Assembly: GCA_027030285.1 (NCBI GenBank)
Contig: JALVFC010000227.1
Span: forward strand, 1 to 11,192
Direction of reading: 5' to 3'
From: Thiotrichaceae bacterium
Lineage (GTDB): Bacteria > Pseudomonadota > Gammaproteobacteria > Thiotrichales > Thiotrichaceae
DNA length: 11,192 bases
The notes under the pieces were generated by a model that saw only the letters and a program-made list of their open reading frames with translations, had not been told where the DNA came from and ran no database searches. Below are positions 1 through 7,415 of this stretch, piece after piece (the first letter of the stretch is position 1; each line of letters opens with the position of its first letter). A program made the translations under genes and the position numbers.

Positions 1-27
1 AGGTGGTCTGATAATCCTGAAAACTTC

Positions 28-59
28 TTGACCTGTGTGCAACACACACCTTCTACACT
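28..59 (+). promoter_or_regulatory. Candidate MerR/CueR-type promoter of the copper ATPase gene
   Basis: A good -35 box, TTGACC (28-33), is followed by an over-long spacer of 19-20 bp and a -10-like TACACT (54-59). The spacer holds a dyad, TGTGTG (34-39) and CACACA (43-48). Over-long spacers carrying a dyad are the hallmark of promoters activated by MerR-family regulators, which untwist the DNA when metal is bound; CueR does this at copA promoters. No regulator gene is visible in the window, so the link to CueR is inferred from the promoter shape and the downstream gene. The dyad does not match the CCTTCC/GGAAGG arms I recall for enterobacterial CueR sites, so a different MerR-family member is possible. 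Confidence 0.45.
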
Positions 60-97
60 TGATAGTAGTAAGCACCTACAGTATTCAGGAGAAAACG

Positions 98-2590
98 ATG
101 GCACACCAGAATCAGAGCAAACACACCGATCCGGTTTGTGGCATGCAAACCAGTGCGCAAAGCCACTTTCACACCAGGTATCAGGGGCAAGCGTTCTATT
201 TTTGTAGTGAACACTGCCTGAAAAAATTCAAAGCGAATCCGCATGAATATACCCATACTGAAAAAGCGGCACAAAACCCTGATCAGCATAGCTGCTGTCA
301 TGGTCAACAGCATGCTGCTTCTGCGACATCAGTAGTCGATACTTTTGCTTCCACCGCTATTTATACCTGCCCGATGCATTCCGAAATCCGCCAGCAAGGA
401 CAGGGCAGCTGCCCCAAATGTGGTATGGCTCTGGAGCCGGAAGCTCTTCCTGAACGTAATACAAGAGTGCAGTACACCTGCCCCATGCATCCAGAAATTA
501 TTCAGGATGAACCTGGCTCCTGCCACAAGTGTGGCATGGCTCTGGAGCCCGTGACAGTTACTCTGGAGGAGAAGAATGAAGAGCTTGAAGATATGTTACG
601 ACGCTTTCGCTACAGTCTGATTCCGGCTTTTCTGGTCTTTATGTTGGCTATGGTTGCCGATCTTGCCCCGCAGTGGTTACCGCAGTGGCTATCCATGAAA
701 ATGGTGCAGTGGATTGAATTTGCTCTGGCTACCCCGGTCGTTTTATGGGGCGGCTGGCCATTCTTTGTGCGTGGCTGGCAGTCACTGCTTAGCTGGAATC
801 TGAATATGTTTACCCTGATTGGTATGGGAGTGGGAGTTGCCTGGCTCTATAGCCTGGTTGCCTTGCTGCTGCCGGGAATTTTTCCAGCCACCATGCATCA
901 GGAAGGGGGTACGGTTGCCGTTTACTTTGAGGCGGCAGCGGTGATTACGGTACTGGTTTTGCTGGGACAGGTGCTGGAGCTAAGGGCGCGTAGCAGTACA
1001 AATGCGGCTATCCGTGCCTTGCTGGAGCTGGCACCAAATACCGCCAGACGTATTGATGAAAATGGCAATGAACAGGACGTGCCTTTAGAGCAAATAGCTA
1101 CCGGTGACAAATTGCGTGTACGTCCTGGAGAAAAAATTCCGGTAGATGGTGTGGTAATAGAGGGTGAGAGCAATGTCGATGAGTCCATGATTACTGGCGA
1201 GCCTGTTCCTGTGGGGAAACAAAAAGGTGATAACCTCATTGGCGCAACGGTGAATGGCACGGGCAGCCTTGTTATGCAGGCTGAAAAGGTTGGCGCCGAG
1301 ACATTGCTGTCGCAAATCGTCAAGATGGTGTCTGAAGCTCAACGCTCCCGCGCACCCATTCAAAAACTGGCGGATCTGGTTGCCGCATGGTTTGTTCCCA
1401 TTGTGGTGAGTGTTGCCATTATTACCTTCGTCGTATGGTGGCTATTTGGCCCTACCCCGGCTTTAGCCTATGCCGTTATCAATGCCGTAGCGGTACTGAT
1501 TATTGCCTGCCCCTGTGCTTTAGGGCTGGCTACCCCTATGTCAATCATGGTAGGTACTGGCAAGGGAGCATCGGCTGGCGTCCTGATCAAGAACGCCGAG
1601 TCACTCGAAATCATGGAGAAGGTGGACACTCTGGTGGTGGACAAGACAGGCACCCTCACTGAAGGCAAACCCCGCCTCGCGGCTATTATCGAAGCAGCCA
1701 GTCAGAACAAGGAGGAACTGTTGCAGAGTATTGCCAGTCTGGAGCAGGCGAGTGAACACCCGCTCGCCGAAGCGATCGTAGACGCTGCCAGGGAAAAAAA
1801 GCTGGAACTGTTCAAAGTAACCAACTTTACATCCCTCACTGGCAAGGGAGTGACTGGAATAGTAAACAATCACCAGGTGGGTATTGGCAATCATAAACTG
1901 TGTGAGCAACTGGGTGTCAGACAAGATCAAACACTGACTGAGCTGACAGCGCAGGCCGATCAGCTTCGCGAGGAAGGACAAACGGTTATGTTTACCATGA
2001 TTGATGGCAAAGCTGCGGGCGTGATCAGCGTTGCAGACCCTATAAAAAATACCACAGCCGATGCCATTCAAGCTTTGCACAAGGAAGGTCTTAGCATCGT
2101 TATGCTGACTGGTGACAACAAGAAAACCGCAAATTCCGTGGCACGCAAGCTGGGTATCGACCAGGTAAAAGCGGATGTTATGCCAGAGCAGAAGGCTCAA
2201 GTGATCAAACAGCTACAGGCTGAGGGACATATTGTGGCAATGGCGGGCGATGGCATCAATGACGCACCAGCACTCGCGCAGGCACAAGTCGGTATCGCGA
2301 TGGGAACCGGCACAGATGTTGCCATGGAAAGTGCCGGTGTGACGCTGGTTAAAGGCGACTTGCAAGGTATAGTGCGCGCCAGACGGCTAAGCCGGGCAGT
2401 CATGAAAAATATCCGCCAGAACCTGTTTTTTGCCTTTATTTATAATTCGCTGGGTGTGCCAGTGGCTGCCGGGATTCTCTACCCATTCTTTGGTCTACTG
2501 CTCTCACCCATGATTGCTGCCGCAGCAATGAGTTTTAGCTCGGTCTCTGTGATTGGTAATGCGCTGCGGCTCAGAAAAATCAGGCTATAA
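98..2590 (+). CDS. copA: Cu(I)-exporting P1B-1-type ATPase with YHS and two CPMH metal-binding domains
   Basis: An 830-residue inner-membrane pump expected to export Cu(I) (possibly Ag(I)) from the cytoplasm using ATP. The N-terminus has a YHS domain (about 11-52, starting DPVCGM, with a CSEHC pair) and a His/Cys-rich linker. Two short heavy-metal-binding domains follow (89-115 and 126-152), each YTCPMH...CGMALEP. There is no ferredoxin-like HMA domain. Core motifs are intact: TGE 366-368 (actuator), CPC 471-473 (membrane metal site), DKTGT with phosphorylated Asp515, HP 554-555 and GDGIND 717-722. N775, YN 782-783 with P788, and MSFSS 811-815 match the Cu(I)-specific signature of helices 7 and 8. 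An upstream in-frame start at 35 would lie inside the promoter; the ATG at 98 has AGGAG six bases before it and begins MAHQ, so I chose 98. The 3' end overlaps the convergent methyltransferase gene. The Cu(I) assignment is strong; the gene symbol is by function. Confidence 0.93.
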   Translation: MAHQNQSKHTDPVCGMQTSAQSHFHTRYQGQAFYFCSEHCLKKFKANPHEYTHTEKAAQNPDQHSCCHGQQHAASATSVVDTFASTAIYTCPMHSEIRQQGQGSCPKCGMALEPEALPERNTRVQYTCPMHPEIIQDEPGSCHKCGMALEPVTVTLEEKNEELEDMLRRFRYSLIPAFLVFMLAMVADLAPQWLPQWLSMKMVQWIEFALATPVVLWGGWPFFVRGWQSLLSWNLNMFTLIGMGVGVAWLYSLVALLLPGIFPATMHQEGGTVAVYFEAAAVITVLVLLGQVLELRARSSTNAAIRALLELAPNTARRIDENGNEQDVPLEQIATGDKLRVRPGEKIPVDGVVIEGESNVDESMITGEPVPVGKQKGDNLIGATVNGTGSLVMQAEKVGAETLLSQIVKMVSEAQRSRAPIQKLADLVAAWFVPIVVSVAIITFVVWWLFGPTPALAYAVINAVAVLIIACPCALGLATPMSIMVGTGKGASAGVLIKNAESLEIMEKVDTLVVDKTGTLTEGKPRLAAIIEAASQNKEELLQSIASLEQASEHPLAEAIVDAAREKKLELFKVTNFTSLTGKGVTGIVNNHQVGIGNHKLCEQLGVRQDQTLTELTAQADQLREEGQTVMFTMIDGKAAGVISVADPIKNTTADAIQALHKEGLSIVMLTGDNKKTANSVARKLGIDQVKADVMPEQKAQVIKQLQAEGHIVAMAGDGINDAPALAQAQVGIAMGTGTDVAMESAGVTLVKGDLQGIVRARRLSRAVMKNIRQNLFFAFIYNSLGVPVAAGILYPFFGLLLSPMIAAAAMSFSSVSVIGNALRLRKIRL

Positions 2591-3515
2591 CGCTGCATGA
2601 TTCACAAAACACATCAAAAAAAGGAACCGCCTCGGTAAAAAGCATATACACGGGCAATCCAGCAAGGCTCTTGTTTACACACATGTTTCGTTCACGCCTA
2701 AACACAAACTCATTACAACCAGAGCCACCTGCCTGGGTTGTAAATTCTTCAATACGAAAACCTTTTCTTTTGAAAAAACGGAAAACCTCTTCAGGTGATG
2801 CCACTTCAAAGGGGAGTCCTCCCACCCAGTCAACAACATCACGCCATAACGACATTCCCCTAACTCTGCCGTAATTTCTTGCAGTATGGAATGGCTTGCC
2901 AATCAGAAAATCCCGTAACGTTGCTGGTCCCCACTGCACAATAAACGCAGGCACCAGAACCAGACCACGTAACGCTGACGGTAGTTTATTGTAGATTTGC
3001 TTGACTTTCAGCCATCGCCTGCTATTCCCTCCCTGGTCATTATAAATAGCGATAAATAACTTGCCTCTATCAACTACAAGATCCGAGACATTCTCAAAAG
3101 CCTGCTGCATATTCCCGGTATGATGTAGCACTCCCCACGAATAAACAACATCCCACTGCCCTAGAGAATCAAGATATTCCTTATCCAGGACTGAACCACT
3201 TTCAACTACCCAGTCATCATCATCAGGGAAAAACTTTTCTTTTAAATACAGAGTACAAGCAACCGATTCGGGGTCATAGTCAAAGGAATGTACGGTTGCC
3301 CCCAGTCTGCGTGCAGCCAGGCTAAACAAACCACTGCCCGAGCCAATATCCAGAAAACGTTTGCCTTGCAAGTTTTCAACATCAAGCTTCTGGCACAAGG
3401 ACTTCTCCGCCTTGCGTATTCGATCTTCGTTAAGATTTTTTAAAAATTGTGCCCAATTCTCTCCAAAAGAGAAACGTTTACCTTCCTTGATTTGTTCTGA
3501 ATGAAGCAAATCCAT
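2580..3515 (-). CDS. Class I SAM-dependent methyltransferase, substrate unknown
   Basis: A 311-residue soluble protein with a Rossmann-type methyltransferase core. Motif I is FLDIGSGSG (54-62), the acidic end of strand 2 is FDYD (78-81), and a post-motif region WDVVYSWGVLHHTG (121-134) resembles UbiG/UbiE-like and glycan-associated methylases. The N-terminal segment FSFGENWAQFL (15-25) is a feature I associate with methyltransferases acting on sugars, lipids or small molecules in envelope pathways; the substrate cannot be read from sequence. The start is well supported by AAAGGAGG (3529-3522) ahead of the ATG. After about residue 275 the protein runs on with a Cys-containing tail lacking an obvious family motif. 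The last 11 bp overlap the end of the copper ATPase gene on the opposite strand, and no terminator separates them. It looks like a single-gene unit. Confidence 0.8.
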   Translation of the reverse strand: MDLLHSEQIKEGKRFSFGENWAQFLKNLNEDRIRKAEKSLCQKLDVENLQGKRFLDIGSGSGLFSLAARRLGATVHSFDYDPESVACTLYLKEKFFPDDDDWVVESGSVLDKEYLDSLGQWDVVYSWGVLHHTGNMQQAFENVSDLVVDRGKLFIAIYNDQGGNSRRWLKVKQIYNKLPSALRGLVLVPAFIVQWGPATLRDFLIGKPFHTARNYGRVRGMSLWRDVVDWVGGLPFEVASPEEVFRFFKRKGFRIEEFTTQAGGSGCNEFVFRRERNMCVNKSLAGLPVYMLFTEAVPFFDVFCESCSVIA

Positions 3516-3537
3516 TTCCTGCCTCCTTTAATACCAG

Positions 3538-3566
3538 CTTATAGCAGCGCTCAGAATATACAGCAA
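3538..3566 (-). promoter_or_regulatory. Candidate sigma-70 promoter of the methyltransferase gene
   Basis: Read on the minus strand: TTGCTG (3566-3561), a 17-bp spacer, then TATAAG (3543-3538). Transcription would start near 3531, giving a leader of about 16 nt that includes the AAAGGAGG ribosome-binding site. A second, overlapping possibility is TTGCGG (3582-3577) with a 16-bp spacer and TATATT (3560-3555). Assigned by pattern only. Confidence 0.4.
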
Positions 3567-3665
3567 ACCTTCATAGCCGCAACCTTGAATAGTAGCTGAC
3601 ACAAAAAAAACCAATCAAATTTTTATATAGTTATAGCTTTATCGGTAGCAAATCAGTGATAAGCA

Positions 3666-3681
3666 ACATACAGCTGTATGT
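3666..3681. repeat. 16-bp perfect palindrome
   Basis: The sequence ACATACAGCTGTATGT is its own reverse complement. It is flanked by two copies of GTGATAA, at 3656-3662 and 3680-3686, 24 bp apart. It lies about 150 bp upstream of the methyltransferase start and about 100 bp upstream of its predicted promoter. It could be a binding site for a dimeric regulator or a chance palindrome; I do not recognise the site. Confidence 0.5.
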
Positions 3682-3719
3682 GATAACAGCAATAAAAAAT
3701 GATATATGGGAGTAAGGTC

Positions 3720-3797
3720 TTGATTATTTGAATTTCAGTAGCTGAGATGCTGCCACAGCGCTACATGGCTCGTATTTACAATGATACGTAAAATCAA
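3720..3797. repeat. 78-bp intergenic inverted-repeat element, copy A (degenerate)
   Basis: This segment aligns without gaps to 5040-5117, with 50 of 78 positions identical by hand count. Shared blocks include the left end TTGATTATT, the central TGCTGCC, GTATTTACA (3772-3780) and the right end AATCAA. Only 6 bp of the terminal inverted repeat survive (TTGATT 3720-3725, AATCAA 3792-3797), and the internal hairpin is reduced to a weak stem, so this looks like the older or decayed copy. Many differences in the internal stem are transitions. It starts 63 nt past the stop codon of the PilU-like gene. It is not a canonical intrinsic terminator because no U-tract follows a strong stem. Confidence 0.6.
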
Positions 3798-3860
3798 TAT
3801 CTTGACGAAACAATACCTGTCATGCCAAGTAGTAGTTACATATTGATTCCATAAAAAACG

Positions 3861-4979
3861 CTATAAATGTAATTCTGGCAACTTTTCCTGATGACTCACC
3901 GCTTCATAACTATCGTCACTACTACCATCAAAACTGAGTTGCCACTCCAAATTGTTTCTGGAAGTAGCATTCTCCAGAGCTGCATCACGGTCAATCTTGC
4001 CCATGCGATAGAGCTCCAGCAATGACTGGTCGAAGCTGCGCATGCCATCACTGGTTCCTTTTTCAGTCAATTCATGAAGTTGTTGCAGATTTCCTTTGCG
4101 GATGGTTTCACCTACAAACGGTGTATTAACCAATATTTCCGTAGCGAGCACGACACTCCCACGGGTGTTCGGTATCAGTTTCTGGGCAATAATACCTTTC
4201 AGATTTAAAGAAAGATCCATAAGCACCCGATGCTTTTGTTCGGCCGGAAACATATAAAGAATACGCTCCATAGCCTGTGTCACATTGGTTGCGTGAAGTG
4301 TAGACAAAACTAGATGCCCGGTATCAGCAAACCCCAGCACAGCCTGCATGGTTTCGGTATCACGTGTCTCACCAACCATAATGACGTCAGGTGCTTCACG
4401 CATGGCTTCACGCATGGCATTTTTATAACTTAACGTATCAAAGCCTATTTCACGTTGTCCAATGATGGATTTATTGTGTTTAAAGGCAAATTCAATCGGG
4501 TCTTCTATCGTCAGTATGTGTCCGGCATGCTGTTGGTTTCGATACTGAATTAATGATGCCATTGAGGTGGATTTACCGGAGCCGGTGGCACCCACAAATA
4601 AAACCAGCCCTTCCTTGCCCATGACCAGTTTTTTTAGCACCTCAGGAATACCTAGCTCTTCCGGTGTTTTTATTTCAGAGCGGATATGGCGAATGACCAT
4701 GGAAACTTCACCGCGCTGATAATACACATTAACCCGAAAACGACCAATATTAACCACCGACAATCCCTTGTTCATTTCCTTAAACTTCTGAAAATCTATC
4801 CATTCCCTTTCTGTCAGAATATCCTTTGCCAATACTGCAATACTGCCAGGTTTCATGTTTTCTTTGGTCAAATGCTGCATTTCACCCATTATTTTAAGGC
4901 TTGCTCTTGCTCCAGTTGTTAAATACAGGTCGGAGGCATCCCGTTTAACCATTTCTTCCAGGTAGGGTGATATTTTCAT
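3861..4979 (-). CDS. Additional PilT/PilU-family type IV pilus ATPase (PilU-like paralogue)
   Basis: A 372-residue cytoplasmic hexameric ATPase of the PilT/PilU family, which depolymerises type IVa pilin at the pilus base. A PAS-like N-terminal domain precedes the RecA-like domain: Walker A GATGSGKST (130-138), Asp box TIEDPIE (157-163), Walker B region VIMVGETRD with Glu204 (199-207) and His box STLHATN (226-232). All catalytic residues are present, so it should hydrolyse ATP. GATGSGKST and the MDLSLNLKGIIAQ segment place it nearer PilU than PilT, but it diverges from the PilU just upstream and has a different acidic C-terminal tail. The start follows an AAAGAGAA-type ribosome-binding site. 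It lies 204 bp downstream of pilU, with element copy B between them, so it may share the pilus transcript or have its own promoter. It could be an accessory motor or one for a different pilus. The family is certain; the subtype is inferred. Confidence 0.88.
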   Translation of the reverse strand: MKISPYLEEMVKRDASDLYLTTGARASLKIMGEMQHLTKENMKPGSIAVLAKDILTEREWIDFQKFKEMNKGLSVVNIGRFRVNVYYQRGEVSMVIRHIRSEIKTPEELGIPEVLKKLVMGKEGLVLFVGATGSGKSTSMASLIQYRNQQHAGHILTIEDPIEFAFKHNKSIIGQREIGFDTLSYKNAMREAMREAPDVIMVGETRDTETMQAVLGFADTGHLVLSTLHATNVTQAMERILYMFPAEQKHRVLMDLSLNLKGIIAQKLIPNTRGSVVLATEILVNTPFVGETIRKGNLQQLHELTEKGTSDGMRSFDQSLLELYRMGKIDRDAALENATSRNNLEWQLSFDGSSDDSYEAVSHQEKLPELHL

Positions 4980-5039
4980 GCTGTTATTCTCTTTAGTTAT
5001 GTAGCTACTCAGGGTAATTGAATATAAAGCGGTGGGTTA

Positions 5040-5117
5040 TTGATTATTAGGGCTACGGCAGCAGGGGTGCTGCCGTAGTGCTTACAGGGATGTATTTACA
5101 GCGCCTCTAATAATCAA
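5040..5117. repeat. 78-bp intergenic inverted-repeat element, copy B (intact)
   Basis: The ends form a perfect 11-bp inverted repeat: TTGATTATTAG (5040-5050) and CTAATAATCAA (5107-5117). Inside sits a perfect 11-bp hairpin, CTACGGCAGCA (5053-5063) and TGCTGCCGTAG (5068-5078), with a GGGG loop. An apparently unpaired stretch containing ACAGGGATGTATTTACAGCG (5083-5102) follows. It starts 66 nt past the pilU stop codon. No U-tract follows either stem, so it is not a standard terminator, although the structure could stabilise or process the pilU transcript. From memory, intergenic repeats carrying a similar 'ACAGGGATGTATTTACAGCG' core are common in marine gammaproteobacterial genomes; I cannot verify this here. 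Confidence 0.75.
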
Positions 5118-5183
5118 CAACTTACCGCCTCTACTGTTTATCACGCTGAAAATAGTTACTTTATTATTATTTATTCTCGAACT

Positions 5184-6341
5184 TTACAGGAAACCATCAG
5201 ATAACTCTTCCACAGACATTTTTTCTGTACCCTTAAAGACATCCGATGCCTTTGCCTCACGACCATTTAACTTAAGCTGCAAGCGCAGATCATTGATAGA
5301 GTCCGCATGTCGCAAACCTTCTTTCATACTTATGATTCCAGAATCTATCAAGCGGAACAAAGTCTGGTCAAAAGTACACATTCCCAATTCATTAGACTTG
5401 GCAATTAATGCTTTCATGCCAGTTACATCACCCTTTAAAATCAGGTCACTCATCAAGGGTGAGTTGATTAGAATCTCAACGGCGGGAATTCGCCCTTTAC
5501 CATTGGCACGCCTTACCAGACGCTGCGATATTACGGCCTTCAAGTTAAGCGACAGATCCATCAGTACCTGAGCACGTCGCTCTTCAGGAAAAAAGTTAAT
5601 GATTCGATCCAGTGCCTGATTGGTATTATTGGCATGCAATGTGGTCATACATAAATGCCCCGTCTCTGCATACGCAATGGCATATTCCATCGTTTCCCGA
5701 TCACGAATTTCCCCCAGCAAAATAACATCAGGCGCCTGACGCAAGGTATTTTTCAGTGCTATTTCATAATCAGCAGTATCCACACCAATTTCGCGCTGAG
5801 TAACGATGGATTTCTTGTTTTCATGGGAAAACTCTATGGGATCTTCAATAGTAACAATATGATTTGCCGAGTTTTCATTTCGGTGACCAATCATTGCCGC
5901 CAGCGTTGTAGACTTACCAGAACCAGTAGCACCAACGATAATAATCAGGCCCCTTCGGGTCTGCGTCAACTCCTGCATAATGGGGGGCAAGCCCAGACCC
6001 TTGAACTTTGGAATATCATTCGGGATATGACGCAACACCATGCCGGCACATTCCTGCTGGGTAAAAGCATTGACACGAAAGCGGGCAACGCCGGGCAAGC
6101 TGATGGAAAAGTTGCATTCCATATTTTCTTCAAATGCCCGCAGATGCCGGTCATTCATAATAGAGCGCACCAGCATTCGCACCTGATCCTGCTTCAGCCT
6201 CGTATCAGAAAGAGGTGTAACCTCGTTGTTTAACTTGATACTGGGTGGCGCATCAGCGGTGATAAACAAGTCCGACCCCTTACGCTCCAGCATGACATGC
6301 AGCATGGTGTGCACATATTGTATGGCGCTATCTCGATCCAT
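5184..6341 (-). CDS. pilU: Type IV pilus retraction ATPase PilU
   Basis: A 385-residue ATPase acting with PilT at the cytoplasmic base of the type IVa pilus to drive retraction and twitching. The length matches Pseudomonas PilU, as I recall about 382. Visible motifs: GSDLFITA (22-29) in the N-terminal PAS-like domain, Walker A GATGSGKST (137-145), Asp box TIEDPIE (164-170), Walker B region VILLGEIRD with Glu211 (206-214), and His box TTLHANN (233-239). The segment MSDLILKGDV (297-306) replaces the AIRNLIRE motif of PilT, as is typical of PilU. The start has AAGGGA about 10 nt upstream. It begins 21 bp after the pilT stop, so the two are almost certainly one operon. Element copy B follows the gene. 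Confidence 0.93.
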   Translation of the reverse strand: MDRDSAIQYVHTMLHVMLERKGSDLFITADAPPSIKLNNEVTPLSDTRLKQDQVRMLVRSIMNDRHLRAFEENMECNFSISLPGVARFRVNAFTQQECAGMVLRHIPNDIPKFKGLGLPPIMQELTQTRRGLIIIVGATGSGKSTTLAAMIGHRNENSANHIVTIEDPIEFSHENKKSIVTQREIGVDTADYEIALKNTLRQAPDVILLGEIRDRETMEYAIAYAETGHLCMTTLHANNTNQALDRIINFFPEERRAQVLMDLSLNLKAVISQRLVRRANGKGRIPAVEILINSPLMSDLILKGDVTGMKALIAKSNELGMCTFDQTLFRLIDSGIISMKEGLRHADSINDLRLQLKLNGREAKASDVFKGTEKMSVEELSDGFL

Positions 6342-6362
6342 CAGATATATCCCTTGTAAGCT

Positions 6363-7415
6363 CTAGACTCTGGCGTGATCCTGTAATGCTTCCGGACTAT
6401 CCGCTTTCTTCAACGCATCCTCACGAGTGATTTGCCCCATCAAAAGGAGTTCTTTCAAGCACTGATCCAATGTCTGCATACCATCACTCGAGCCCGTCTG
6501 TAAGGCTGATTTCATCTGTGGGATCTTGTTTTCACGAATCATGCTTCTGATCGCTCGTGTACCGACTAAAATTTCATGTGCGGCAACACGGCCTCCCCCC
6601 ACCTTTTTCAATAAAGTCTGGGCAATAACCGCCTGCAATGATTCTGACAGCATGGCACGGATCATGTCCTTTTCGGCAGCGGGAAACACATCAATAATTC
6701 TGTCAATGGTTTTCGGGGCGCTGGTTGTGTGCAGCGTGCCAAATACCAGATGTCCAGTTTCAGCAGCTGATAATGCCAGGCGTATGGTTTCCAAGTCACG
6801 CATCTCACCAACCAGTATGGTATCCGGATCTTCGCGCAGAGCTGAACGCAAGGCCTCATCAAACCCCTGTGTATCGCGGTGTACTTCACGCTGGTTTACC
6901 AGACTTTTTTTACTGGTATGCACAAATTCGATAGGATCCTCAATCGTCAGAATATGCCCGTGTTCTACTGAATTCTTATAGTCAATCATCGCCGCCAGAG
7001 TGGTTGATTTACCTGATCCTGTTGGCCCGGTTACCAGCACCAGACCACGCGGCTTCATGGCAAGCTTTTTGAAAATGGGTGGTGCATTTAAAGCTTCCAG
7101 TGTCAGAATATCACTGGGGATGGTACGAAATACCGCGGCGGCTCCTCTGTTTTGATTAAAGGCATTCACACGAAAACGAGCAACTCCCGGTAGTTCAAAA
7201 GAAAAATCTGTTTCCCACTTCTCTTCATAATCCCGGCGCTGGTTATCATTCATAATATCATAGACCATGCTATGTACTTCTTTATGATCCATTTCTGGCA
7301 TATTAATGCGTCGCATATCCCCATCCACCCGAATCATGGGAGGCAAACCGGCAGAAAGGTGTAAATCAGATGCGTTATTTTTCACGCCAAAGGCAAGAAG
7401 TTGTGTAATATCCAT
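6363..7415 (-). CDS. pilT: Type IV pilus retraction ATPase PilT
   Basis: A 350-residue hexameric motor that powers type IVa pilus retraction, twitching motility and DNA uptake. The N-terminus MDITQLLAFGVKNNASDLHL matches the conserved PilT start, so the ATG at 7415 is right even though its ribosome-binding site is poor. Motifs: Walker A GPTGSGKST (130-138), Asp box TIEDPIE (157-163), Walker B region ILVGEMRD with catalytic Glu204 (200-207), His box GTLHT with His229 (226-230), and AIRSMIRE (288-295), the C-terminal motif needed for retraction in PilT. It is the first gene of the minus-strand pilus group and divergent from yggS across a 56-bp AT-rich gap, the same arrangement as in Pseudomonas aeruginosa. 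Confidence 0.97.
   Translation of the reverse strand: MDITQLLAFGVKNNASDLHLSAGLPPMIRVDGDMRRINMPEMDHKEVHSMVYDIMNDNQRRDYEEKWETDFSFELPGVARFRVNAFNQNRGAAAVFRTIPSDILTLEALNAPPIFKKLAMKPRGLVLVTGPTGSGKSTTLAAMIDYKNSVEHGHILTIEDPIEFVHTSKKSLVNQREVHRDTQGFDEALRSALREDPDTILVGEMRDLETIRLALSAAETGHLVFGTLHTTSAPKTIDRIIDVFPAAEKDMIRAMLSESLQAVIAQTLLKKVGGGRVAAHEILVGTRAIRSMIRENKIPQMKSALQTGSSDGMQTLDQCLKELLLMGQITREDALKKADSPEALQDHARV

Larger units (their letters stand above)
3516..3860. other. 345-bp gene-free region between the methyltransferase and third pilus ATPase genes
   Basis: No coding frame with a ribosome-binding site is visible. From low to high coordinates it holds the methyltransferase ribosome-binding site and promoter (about 3522-3566), an AT-rich stretch, a 16-bp perfect palindrome (3666-3681), and a 78-bp inverted-repeat element (3720-3797). 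The final 63 nt lie downstream of the PilU-like stop codon. I see no canonical hairpin-plus-U-tract terminator for the pilus gene here. Confidence 0.6.

Noticed and set aside
35..97. Upstream in-frame start adding 21 residues to the copper ATPase
   Set aside because: It would lie within the predicted promoter, has no ribosome-binding site and adds no family-like sequence; the ATG at 98 has a clear AGGAG.
1601..2200. A 199-codon open frame on the minus strand
   Set aside because: It lies wholly inside the well-supported ATPase domain of copA and its translation resembles no family.
3666..3681. LexA (SOS) box
   Set aside because: It contains ACAG-CTGT rather than the CTGT-N8-ACAG order of gammaproteobacterial LexA sites, and the neighbouring gene is not an SOS gene.
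5053..5078. Intrinsic terminator after pilU
   Set aside because: The 11-bp hairpin is strong but no U-tract follows it on either strand; it is better described as part of the 78-bp element.
5655..6233. A 192-codon open frame on the plus strand
   Set aside because: It is antisense to pilU, whose motifs are intact; no ribosome-binding site or domain supports it.
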